The notes beneath the pieces are model-generated. The model worked only from the letters and a program-made list of their open reading frames with translations, made no database searches and was not told where the DNA came from. Source: Gammaproteobacteria bacterium (GTDB lineage: Bacteria; Pseudomonadota; Gammaproteobacteria; Thiohalobacterales; Thiohalobacteraceae). From it: 11,642 nucleotides of DNA. The stretch's first letter is position 1; every line of letters begins with the position of its first letter. The DNA lies in the NCBI GenBank assembly GCA_016214925.1, contig JACRMO010000167.1:1-11642 (forward strand), read 5' to 3'. A program made the translations under genes and the position numbers. Below, piece by piece: positions 6,376 through 11,642 of the stretch.

Positions 6376-6893
6376 ATGAAAATTCTGTACGACTTTTTCC
6401 CCATTCTGCTGTTCTTCGTGGCCTACAAGCTGTACGGCATCTATGCCGCCACCGCCACCGCCATCGTCTCGACCATCGCCCAGGTCGCGCTGTTCTGGTT
6501 GCGTCACCGCCGCATCGAGAAGATGCATCTCATTAGCTGCTGCTGCACAATCCGGTGTTCATCAAATGGAAACCAACAGTGGCCTACTGGCTGTTCGCCC
6601 TGACCTTCCTCGGCAGCCAGTTCATCGGCGACAAATGCATCATCGAGCGCATGATGGGTCATGCCATTCAAACCACCCGCGGCGTTTGGATGAAACTCAA
6701 TCTGGCCTGGGCGCTGTTCTTCATCGCCATGGGTTTCGTGAATTTGTATGTCGCCTATAACTACGCCGAAGCAACCTGGGTCAATTTCAAACTGTTCGGC
6801 CTGATGGGGCTGACCTTGGCGTTCGTCCTCGGCCAAGGTTTTGTACTGTCCCGCTTCATTCAGGAGCATCCCGATCACGAGGAAAAATCCTGA
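6376..6893 (+). pseudogene. yciB: yciB (septation protein A / YciB inner-membrane protein), frameshifted by an internal deletion
   Basis: YciB is a polytopic inner-membrane protein of about 180 residues linked to envelope synthesis and cell division. Here the frame from ATG 6376 gives a normal N-terminus (MKILYDFFPILLFFVAYKLY to HRRIEKMHLI, residue 53) and then becomes nonsense, stopping at 6603. The family sequence resumes in another frame at 6537 with LLLHNPVFIKWKP and runs to the TGA at 6891-6893, including WVNFKLFGLMGLTLAFVLGQG. From memory of E. coli YciB, about 12 residues of the second membrane segment are missing (about 34 bases). A TAG at 6534-6536 precedes the resumed frame. Restoring the gap would give about 183 residues, the expected size. 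The stop overlaps the yciI start (TGATG). It is either a broken gene or an assembly error. Confidence 0.85.
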
Positions 6894-7192
6894 TGCTCTA
6901 CGCCATCATCAGCCGCGATCACACCGACTCGCTGGAGAAACGTCTGGCCGCGCGCCCGGCGCATCTGGCGCGCCTGGAAACACTGCGCGACGCAGGACGC
7001 CTGATCCTCGCCGGACCGCATCCGGCCATCGACAGCAACGATCCCGGACCCGCCGGTTTCACCGGCAGCCTGGTGGTCGCCGAGTTCGCATCGTTGGACG
7101 CCGCGCGCGCCTGGGCCGACGCCGATCCGTATCTCAGCGCCGGTGTGTATGCCGATGTGCAAGTCAAACCGTTCAAGAAGGTACTGCCCTGA
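6893..7192 (+). CDS. yciI: YciI family protein
   Basis: Small soluble protein of 99 residues with a ferredoxin-like alpha/beta fold typical of the YciI family; E. coli YciI is about the same size. The proposed active-site pair of the family is present as His24 (in RPAHLARLE) and Asp33 (in LRDAGRLILAGP). The rest also fits: an N-terminal MLYAIISRD strand, GSLVVAEFASLDAARAWADADPY, and VKPFKKVLP at the end. The family is related to muconolactone-isomerase-like and dehydrochlorinase folds, but the cellular substrate is unknown. The ATG shares bases with the yciB stop (TGATG), and its own TGA shares bases with the next ATG (TGATG at 7190-7194), so translation of the three genes is coupled. The frameshift in yciB could therefore reduce its expression. 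Confidence 0.93.
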   Translation: MLYAIISRDHTDSLEKRLAARPAHLARLETLRDAGRLILAGPHPAIDSNDPGPAGFTGSLVVAEFASLDAARAWADADPYLSAGVYADVQVKPFKKVLP

Positions 7193-7464
7193 TGAATGAA
7201 GCTCGCGTTGCCATGATTCGTCAGCGCCTGACCGCCGCGCTCGCCCCCACCGAACTGGAGATCCAGGATGATTCCGCCAAACATGCCGGTCACGCCGGCG
7301 CCCGCAGCGGTGGCGGCCATTACAATGTGCGGATCGTCACCCGGGAATTTTCCGGGAAGTCGCTGGTCCAACGCCACCGCATGGTCTACGACGCCCTCGG
7401 TGACGCCATGCACGAGGAGATCCATGCGCTGAGCATCCAGGCCAAGACCCCGGACGAAGCCTGA
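7192..7464 (+). CDS. bolA: BolA family protein
   Basis: Small soluble protein of 90 residues. BolA proteins partner with monothiol glutaredoxins (Grx4 type) in iron-sulfur trafficking, and some affect transcription and cell shape. Family features: an N-terminal helix IRQRLTAAL, the strand ELEIQDDS, a His/Gly-rich loop (HAGHAGARSGGGH, 31-43) before YNVRIVTREFSG, and the signature LVQRHRMVYDALGD with the invariant His62, the likely cluster ligand. It ends IHALSIQAKTPDEA. It starts within the yciI stop codon and is 74 bases ahead of the isomerase gene. Assignment to the BolA family is firm; distinguishing BolA from IbaG/YrbA orthology needs a tree. Confidence 0.92.
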   Translation: MNEARVAMIRQRLTAALAPTELEIQDDSAKHAGHAGARSGGGHYNVRIVTREFSGKSLVQRHRMVYDALGDAMHEEIHALSIQAKTPDEA

Positions 7465-7516
7465 TGTCATTATTCTTGGGAATTACGCAAACCGCAGGTG
7501 CCCGGCTGGCACTCAA

Positions 7517-7528
7517 CCTTAGCTAAGG
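7517..7528 (+). repeat. 12-base palindrome overlapping the ribosome site of the PpiC gene
   Basis: CCTTAGCTAAGG is a perfect palindrome whose right arm contains the Shine-Dalgarno sequence (AAGGA at 7525-7529), 9 bases before the ATG at 7539. Pairing in the mRNA is limited by the absence of a loop, so a DNA operator or chance are the likelier readings. Confidence 0.4.
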
Positions 7529-7538
7529 AACTGTACGC

Positions 7539-8290
7539 ATGAAGACAATCAAGGCCACCCGCTTAGTGACATTGCTGCTGCTGGGACTGGCTGCCCCGAC
7601 CATGGCCGCCGACACGCCGAACACAGCGCCCATCACTGTCGTCGCCACCGTCAACGGCAGCGAAATCACCGAAGAGATGCTGCAAGTCTTCGGCGCGCAG
7701 CTCAGCCGCAATCCCGGCGCCGAACCGGTCAGCCGCGACGCCGCCCTCGAACAGTTGATCAACATCGAACTGGTTACCCAGGACGCCGAAAAGCACAATA
7801 TCGACAAACGCCCGAATGTCATCAAGCAGCTGGAATGGCAACGCCGCAGTCTGTTGGTCGGGGTGAGCATGCGCGAATACGTTGCCACCCATCCCGTCAG
7901 CGATGCGGAGCTCAAGAAACTCTACGACGAGCGCATGAAGAATCATGACGGGCACGAATACAAGGCCCGCCACATCCTGGTCAATCCAAAGATCCCAGTG
8001 GCAAGCAGGGGGGCGGCGATCTCGGCTGGTTCAGCGCCGATCAGATGGTGAAACCGTTCGCCGAGGCGGTCGCCAAGATGAAGAAGGACGAGATCACCAA
8101 GAAGCCGGTGAAAACGCAGTTCGGTTGGCACGTCATCCAACTGGAAGACACCCGCAAAACAGCGCCGCCGACCTTCGACAGCGTCAAGGAGCAGTTGCAG
8201 ATGTTTGCGCAGAATCAGCGCGTGGAAGCGTATATCGGCGACCTGCGCAAGGGCGCGAAGATCGACGTCAAGAAAGCGGCCGCGAAATAA
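7539..8290 (+). pseudogene. Periplasmic PpiC/parvulin peptidyl-prolyl isomerase, frameshifted by an internal deletion
   Basis: Periplasmic folding helper of the parvulin class. The first frame (7539-8051) gives a signal peptide (LVTLLLLGLAAPTMA, cleavage about residue 23), a SurA-N-like helical domain (VATVNGSEITEEML to SDAELKKLYDERM), and the start of the parvulin domain, EYKARHILV. After HILV (codon 7980-7982) the frame turns to nonsense and ends at 8051. The domain resumes in another frame at about 7985 with SKDPSGKQGGGDLGWF, continues through MVKPFAEAVAKMKK and TQFGWHVIQLEDTR, and stops normally at 8288-8290. In complete parvulins roughly 25-30 residues separate HILV from the DPS motif, so about 80-90 bases, not a multiple of three, are missing. 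The domain lacks its central helices and cannot be made in one frame. Confidence 0.85.
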
Positions 8291-8316
8291 GTCCTGATGC
8301 TGTCATTCGCACTGGA

Positions 8317-8374
8317 GGCCACAGAGATCACTGAGCGTGACCTACGCCAAACAATCTCTGCGCCCTCTGTGGAC
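8317..8374. repeat. CACAGAG-type inverted repeat between convergent genes
   Basis: GCCACAGAG at 8318-8326 and CTCTGTGGA at 8365-8373 are opposite-facing; an 8-base core (CCACAGAG/CTCTGTGG) is perfect and further matches extend inward (CTGAG against CTCTG). The CTCTGCGCCCTCTGTGG phrase resembles a dispersed proteobacterial repeat. It fills most of the 107-base gap between the end of the PpiC gene and the end of the minus-strand unknown gene, where a bidirectional transcription block would be useful. No clear T tract follows on either side. Confidence 0.6.
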
Positions 8375-8397
8375 TCTGGTGTGAAGACTTCTGATTT

Positions 8398-9126
8398 CTA
8401 AGGCGAGCGTTCGCGCAATGCACCGGCGGCGGTTTCGCTGCCGGCATGATGAAAGGCACACAACAACGGTGCTTGATCGCGTCGCAATAAGCGGAATAGC
8501 TCTACGCGTTCGCCTTCCGTGGTCTCACTGTACACCGCTTGATGCGGAAATTTTTCTAGCAACTGTTTCGGCGTGACGGCCGTGCCGCCTTCCGGCGGGA
8601 TACGCCGCAGGCTGGGGATCGGCTCTGGTTCAGCGTCCTCGAGGGCTATCAGCGTGTTGCCACCCGCCGCCATGTACACGCGCACACAATTACGATCGTA
8701 ATCGTCGCCGTCGAGCAGAATGCAGCCATCGCGTCCATCGGTCAGCCAATAGCGCACATGGGTTCCCAGGTGCCGCACCTTACAGCCGGTAATATCGCAA
8801 GTCGCGAAGATCTCTTCGATGAAACTGTCCGGTGACTGGATATGGTTGCAGTGCAGGGAGATCCGCGTATAGCGGCCCGCACGCAAACTGAATTCGTTGC
8901 TGGCATCCAGCTGTATCTGATCCACGGCGATATGCACGGGCTCCGCCGTCATCACGTCCGCGCCCGGCATCGTCTTGACCAGCATACGTCCGACCACCCG
9001 ACGCAACTGTAAGGCGTCGATGGGCGTGGCGCGTTGTGCATTGCGCACGATGCGCGCCGGCGCGGCGCTTTCGCCGGCACGCCGGCCCCTGGAATTCTCC
9101 GGGGCGCGTCCTTTTGCCAACGTCAT
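8398..9126 (-). CDS. Uncharacterised protein translationally coupled to a MinD-like ATPase
   Basis: I do not recognise this 242-residue protein. The ATG (9126-9124) overlaps the TGA of the upstream ATPase gene (ATGA), so the two are surely co-translated and probably work together. The frame is open further upstream, but that part lies inside the ATPase gene in another frame. The N-terminal 30 residues are basic and probably disordered (KGRAPENSRGRRAGESAAPA). The rest looks mixed alpha/beta and soluble: EPVHIAVDQIQLD (62-74), RYTRISLHCNHIQ (85-97), DITGCKVRHLGTHVRYWLTDG (111-131), CILLDGDDYDRNCVRVYMA (135-153) and KQLLEKFPHQAVYSE. Six cysteines are scattered without a metal-motif spacing. DITGCKVR faintly recalls the second half of a PilZ motif, but the first half is not in the right form. 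Confidence 0.75.
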   Translation of the reverse strand: MTLAKGRAPENSRGRRAGESAAPARIVRNAQRATPIDALQLRRVVGRMLVKTMPGADVMTAEPVHIAVDQIQLDASNEFSLRAGRYTRISLHCNHIQSPDSFIEEIFATCDITGCKVRHLGTHVRYWLTDGRDGCILLDGDDYDRNCVRVYMAAGGNTLIALEDAEPEPIPSLRRIPPEGGTAVTPKQLLEKFPHQAVYSETTEGERVELFRLLRRDQAPLLCAFHHAGSETAAGALRERSP

Positions 9127-10022
9127 CGGTTGCGACTGGGCCGGCGCGGCAACCTCTGCAGCTCGGGAGTCACTTCGGGCGTAGCAATAGCCTCCGGCGG
9201 TAAGCCAGTCAGGCGCATCCAGAACGCATGCAGAGTATCGTCGCCCGCGGTCGGCGCCTGCTCGATCAGGCGCGCGGCCAGATCCGCGATGGCCCGGGCC
9301 GCCGGGCTCCACGCCGGACCACGCCCCGATCCACTCAGGGAATCCCGCGATTCGAACCGTGTCAGCGGTATCTGCGCGCGCGCGGCTTCAGTTACCTGCG
9401 GGTCTAACGGTATCCAGCCCAGCATAGGCAGCTCCAAGCCCTGATACACGCGCACGACTTCACGGAATTTCTCAAAGGTGTGCATGGCCTGGCGTTCGGA
9501 GTGGGCCTGGTTTACCACCACCTGGATACGGCCCGGGTAATGCTGGCGTTGCAGCAATTTCACCAGTGCGTAGGCATCGGTCAGCGCGGTCGGCTCCGGG
9601 GTAATGACCAACAGCAGCTCCGACGCCGCAACGGCGAAGGCCAGTACATTACTGGCGACGCCCGAGGAGGTATCGAACACCATCAGGTCGTAGTCCGGCA
9701 GCGCACTGAACTCATCGCCCAGACGCCGCAGGGACACCACGGGCAAATCCGCCATTTCCATCACCCCGGAACTGCCGGGGATGATATCGATCCCATACGC
9801 CGACAGCACGATGTCCTGTAAACGCGCAGTGCCGGCGATGACATCGCCGAGCGTCTGTTGTGGAGTGAGTTTGAGCAGCAGATTGGCATTGGCCAGACCG
9901 AGGTCGGCATCGAACAGACCGACACGCAGACCCGCACGCGCGCATTGCAGTGCCAGGTTGACGCTGAGATGCGTCTTGCCGACTCCGCCCTTGCCACTGG
10001 TCACCGCGATGATTCTGGTCAT
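9123..10022 (-). CDS. MinD/ParA-family ATPase (FlhG-like core, no N-terminal activation motif)
   Basis: SIMIBI-class P-loop ATPase of 299 residues. It has a deviant Walker A, SGKGGVGKTH (signature Lys11, catalytic Lys16), the switch DADLGLANANLLLKL (38-52), a Walker B with YDLMVFDTSSGV (Asp117), and VVVNQ (168-172). These resemble FlhG/FleN, which counts polar flagella. However, the protein starts directly with the P-loop strand (MTRIIAVTSGK), so the DQAxxLR activation helix that precedes the P-loop in FlhG is absent, and no flhF, fliA or other flagellar gene is near. The last 70 residues (GSGRGPAWSPAARAIADLAARLIEQ onward) include a Pro/Arg-rich tail. Such ATPases dimerise with ATP on the membrane or nucleoid and position other complexes. 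The partner is probably the coupled downstream protein. Confidence 0.88.
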   Translation of the reverse strand: MTRIIAVTSGKGGVGKTHLSVNLALQCARAGLRVGLFDADLGLANANLLLKLTPQQTLGDVIAGTARLQDIVLSAYGIDIIPGSSGVMEMADLPVVSLRRLGDEFSALPDYDLMVFDTSSGVASNVLAFAVAASELLLVITPEPTALTDAYALVKLLQRQHYPGRIQVVVNQAHSERQAMHTFEKFREVVRVYQGLELPMLGWIPLDPQVTEAARAQIPLTRFESRDSLSGSGRGPAWSPAARAIADLAARLIEQAPTAGDDTLHAFWMRLTGLPPEAIATPEVTPELQRLPRRPSRNR

Positions 10023-10064
10023 GCCGTTCTCGCCAGCGGGGTCTAATTAATTATCCGCGCGGAC

Positions 10065-10193
10065 CGGAATCGGACGATACCGGCCTAGCCCCGCACCACA
10101 CGCAAGCCCATCATACCGCCGCAGCGACCTGCCCTCAAATGCCAAGGTTTCGTTACCGTGGCTGGCCGAATCGGCCGGTATCGACCGATACTG
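10065..10193. repeat. Large inverted repeat with CGATAC sites upstream of the MinD-like gene
   Basis: The arm at 10065-10085 and the arm at 10173-10193 are inverted copies matching at 18 of 21 bases, 87 bases apart. The right arm also carries a perfect local palindrome, GTATCG-AC-CGATAC (10178-10191), next to GGCCGAATCGGCC (10164-10176), itself symmetric around one A. The hexamer CGATAC or its complement thus occurs three times (10075, 10178, 10186). It occupies the 219-base gap between the thioredoxin stop and the ATPase start; no gene is seen there. It could be a protein-binding region for the ATPase operon, a structured terminator or leader, or a mobile repeat. Confidence 0.65.
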
Positions 10194-10241
10194 CCCGGCG
10201 GCGTCAGCGCGCGAATCCAGCGCCCCTTGCGGAAAGCCCGG

Positions 10242-10601
10242 CTAAACCGGGATGCGGCTGTGCTGGGCGATGAAATCGCGGACAAAATGCGCCGGCCGCG
10301 CACTGGTGAAGCGGCCGCGCTCCTCGCCGTCTTCGAACAGCAGAATGGTCGGAAACCCGCGCACCCGATAGCGCCCGGCGATCTTCATATTGTCACCGTC
10401 GTCGACCTCGATCTTCACCAGTACGACCTTGCCCGCATATTCGGCGATCACCTTTTCCAAAATCGGCGCGATCACGACACAGGGCGCGCACCAGTCGGCC
10501 CACAGATCGACCAGCACCGGGCGTTGCTGCGAGGCCTGGATGACCAACTCATCGAAGGTTTCCAGGGAGGCATTAAAGATAGGCAAATGCGGATGCGACA
10601 T
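10242..10601 (-). CDS. Thioredoxin-family protein (WCAPC)
   Basis: Cytoplasmic thioredoxin-fold protein of 119 residues without a signal peptide. The redox centre is WCAPC (37-41, Cys38 and Cys41), with Ala in place of the Gly of classical thioredoxin, and the cis-proline loop is RGFPT (Pro84). LVDLWADWCAPC, ILEKVIAEYAGKVVLVKIEVDD and TILLFEDGEERGRF fit the fold throughout. About 10 residues precede the first thioredoxin helix. Its single domain has the size of TrxA; the N-terminal domain of CnoX-type chaperones is an alternative resemblance, but no TPR region follows. The ATG at 10601-10599 fits the family start; no strong Shine-Dalgarno is seen. It diverges from the WYL regulator and is separated from the ATPase gene by a repeat-rich gap, so it is probably its own unit. 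Confidence 0.9.
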   Translation of the reverse strand: MSHPHLPIFNASLETFDELVIQASQQRPVLVDLWADWCAPCVVIAPILEKVIAEYAGKVVLVKIEVDDGDNMKIAGRYRVRGFPTILLFEDGEERGRFTSARPAHFVRDFIAQHSRIPV

Positions 10602-10635
10602 GCGAGCGAAACCCAGGCTGGAAAACGAAGCGGCG

Positions 10636-10664
10636 TTTATACCAGCCTGCCCGGACGACGCCAA
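10636..10664 (-). promoter_or_regulatory. Promoter of the thioredoxin-family gene
   Basis: On the minus strand a -35 TTGGCG (10664-10659), a 17-base spacer and a -10 TATAAA (10641-10636) are present, with a TGG extension just before the -10. This predicts a start near 10629 and a leader of about 28 bases. The inverted repeat CAGGCTGG (10614-10621) / CCAGCCTG (10642-10649) brackets the -10 and the start point, which would suit an operator. Confidence 0.65.
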
Positions 10665-10773
10665 GCCTGGCCGGGGATTCCCCCGTACAACGCCCGGCGG
10701 TACCCTACCCCACAAACAACACACCGCGACACCGGACCTGTCGCTTGGCCCACCGGCCCATACCCAAGGCAAC

Positions 10774-11642
10774 ATGGACAAGCTCAACCGTCTCTACAAA
10801 CTGCACCACCTGTTCCGCAACCGGCGTGTGCCGGTGGCCTTGACGCGCATCCGGGAGGAACTCGGCTGCTCCGAACGCACAGCAAGGCGCGTCATCGCCG
10901 AACTGCGCGACGAACTGCGCGCACCCATCGAATACGACCGCCCCCGCAACGGCTTTCATTACACCGGACCCGAACGCGACAGCTTCGAACTCCCCGGTCT
11001 CTGGTTCAGCCCCGACGAACTCCACGCCCTACTCATCTCGCACCAACTGCTCGACGCCCTTCAGCCGGGCCTGTTCGAACCTTATCTGGCACCCATCCGC
11101 GAACGCTTGAAAGCACTGCTCGCGCACCGCAACGCCGGGCACACCGACATCGCCCGCCGCGTCCGTCTCCTGCAAATGGCAGCGCGCCCTTCGGACCTCG
11201 ACGTCTTCCGCACGGTAGCCACCGCCGTCATCACCCGCAAACAACTGCGTCTCCTCTACCACGGCCGCGCCCGCGACGAGACCACCGAACGCACCGTCTC
11301 CCCGCAACGCTTGGTCTACTACCGCAGCAACTGGTATCTCGACACCTGGTGCCACCTGCGCGACAACTTCCGGCATTTCGCCCTCGACCGTTTGCAACCC
11401 ATCGAAACCCTCGACGAACCCACGCGCGAATTCCCCGACGACGAACTCGACCAACATTTCGCCAGCGCCTACGGCATCTTCGCAGGAACACCCACGGCCA
11501 CGGCCGTGCTGCGCTTCACCTCCACCGCCGCGAAATGGGTCGCGGACGAACAGTGGCATCCACAACAGCAAGGCACCGTGCTCGACGACGGCGGCTACGA
11601 ACTGCAAGTGCCCTATAGCCGTCCCGAGGAATTGGTGATGGA
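10774..11642 (+). CDS. WYL-domain transcriptional regulator (HTH + WYL), partial at right edge
   Basis: Cytoplasmic DNA-binding regulator of the YafY/DeoR-like WYL class; 289 residues are visible before the edge. A winged helix-turn-helix occupies about 1-60 (KLNRLYKLHHLF, then VALTRIREELGCSERTARRVIAELRDEL). The WYL domain lies at about 145-212: QLRLLYHGRA, then TVSPQRLVYYRSNWYLDTWC with the Trp187-Tyr188-Leu189 signature, and DNFRHFALDRLQPIE. A WCX-type C-terminal region starts near 240 (TATAVLRFTS) and is cut. WYL domains sense nucleotides, nucleic-acid fragments or other ligands, and some relatives (BrxR, CapW) control phage-defence operons. The ATG has AAGG 4 bases upstream. It diverges from the thioredoxin gene. 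The coding strand is markedly C-rich compared with the rest of the window. Confidence 0.9.
   Translation, partial: MDKLNRLYKLHHLFRNRRVPVALTRIREELGCSERTARRVIAELRDELRAPIEYDRPRNGFHYTGPERDSFELPGLWFSPDELHALLISHQLLDALQPGLFEPYLAPIRERLKALLAHRNAGHTDIARRVRLLQMAARPSDLDVFRTVATAVITRKQLRLLYHGRARDETTERTVSPQRLVYYRSNWYLDTWCHLRDNFRHFALDRLQPIETLDEPTREFPDDELDQHFASAYGIFAGTPTATAVLRFTSTAAKWVADEQWHPQQQGTVLDDGGYELQVPYSRPEELVM

Noticed and set aside
5653..6528. 291-codon minus-strand frame opposite the unknown gene and the yciB start
   Set aside because: The plus-strand frame has the better codon pattern and the frame also covers yciB antisense; the Gly/Gln-rich product shows no family.
8005..8012. A run of six G (CAGGGGGGCGG) as the cause of the PpiC frameshift
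   Set aside because: The family sequence is already in the downstream frame before the run (SKDPSGKQ) and continues in the same frame after it, so the shift lies earlier, near 7983.
8398..9126. PilZ domain in the unknown protein (DITGCKVR against the D/NxSxxG half-motif)
   Set aside because: The preceding RxxxR half is not in proper form or spacing, and the match is only a few residues.
9123..10022. Naming the ATPase flhG/fleN
   Set aside because: The DQAxxLR helix is missing and no flagellar genes are nearby, so only the MinD/ParA family can be claimed.
10237..10251. Terminator hairpin CCCGG/CCGGG at the thioredoxin stop
   Set aside because: The stem is only 5 base pairs, overlaps the stop codon and has no T tract after it on the transcribed strand.
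10602..10621. A second copy of the 3169-3225 repeat upstream of trx (GCGAAACCCAGGCT)
   Set aside because: Only a short stretch (AGCCTGGGT on the minus strand plus GCGAAACCC) is shared and the other half is absent; at most a worn relic.
10158..11618. 486-codon open frame on the plus strand across trx and the WYL gene
   Set aside because: It overlaps two recognised proteins in other frames, and its Arg/Pro/His-rich product is typical of an out-of-frame reading of C-rich DNA.

Overview
The window looks like a piece of a GC-rich gammaproteobacterial chromosome. The evidence is the neighbourhood rnm-yciO-M50 protease-trpS, a YciO protein close to the Escherichia coli one, a yciB-yciI-bolA-PpiC cluster, and intergenic palindromic repeats of a kind common in environmental Gamma- and Betaproteobacteria. 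I cannot name the species. No tRNA, rRNA, CRISPR array or insertion sequence is visible, and no gene-free gap exceeds 300 bases.

Layout. (1) Bases 3-992 (-) carry the N-terminal 330 residues of a lipoprotein efflux adaptor, running off the left edge. (2) Diverging from it is a DedA-family membrane protein (1107-1772, +). (3) A palindromic repeat (1801-1889) separates it from a minus-strand run read in the order rnm (PHP phosphoesterase), yciO, a site-2-type protease and trpS; a second palindromic element (3169-3225) lies just before trpS. (4) Diverging from rnm is a plus-strand run: an unrecognised helical protein (5623-6354), yciB, yciI, a BolA-family gene and a periplasmic PpiC-type peptidyl-prolyl isomerase. 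yciB and the isomerase gene each carry an internal out-of-frame deletion, while yciI and bolA between them look intact. (5) Facing that run, on the minus strand, are a MinD/ParA-like ATPase and an unrecognised 242-residue protein joined by an ATGA overlap. (6) Further right are a thioredoxin-family gene (-) and, diverging from it, a WYL-domain regulator (+) cut by the right edge.

How the genes fit together. The minus-strand run is mostly housekeeping: RNA maturation and nucleotide turnover (rnm), a TsaC-related protein (yciO), intramembrane proteolysis and tryptophan charging. The TrpS protein has a roughly 70-residue insertion and a four-cysteine pattern like that of iron-sulfur TrpRS. The plus-strand run combines envelope and division (yciB), small metabolic or regulatory proteins (yciI, bolA) and periplasmic folding (PpiC).

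The least explained parts are the coupled MinD-like/unknown pair with a large inverted repeat upstream, the two deletions in one operon, and the strongly C-biased WYL gene at the edge. I found no complete, clearly new multi-gene system; the MinD-like pair is the best candidate for something undescribed.
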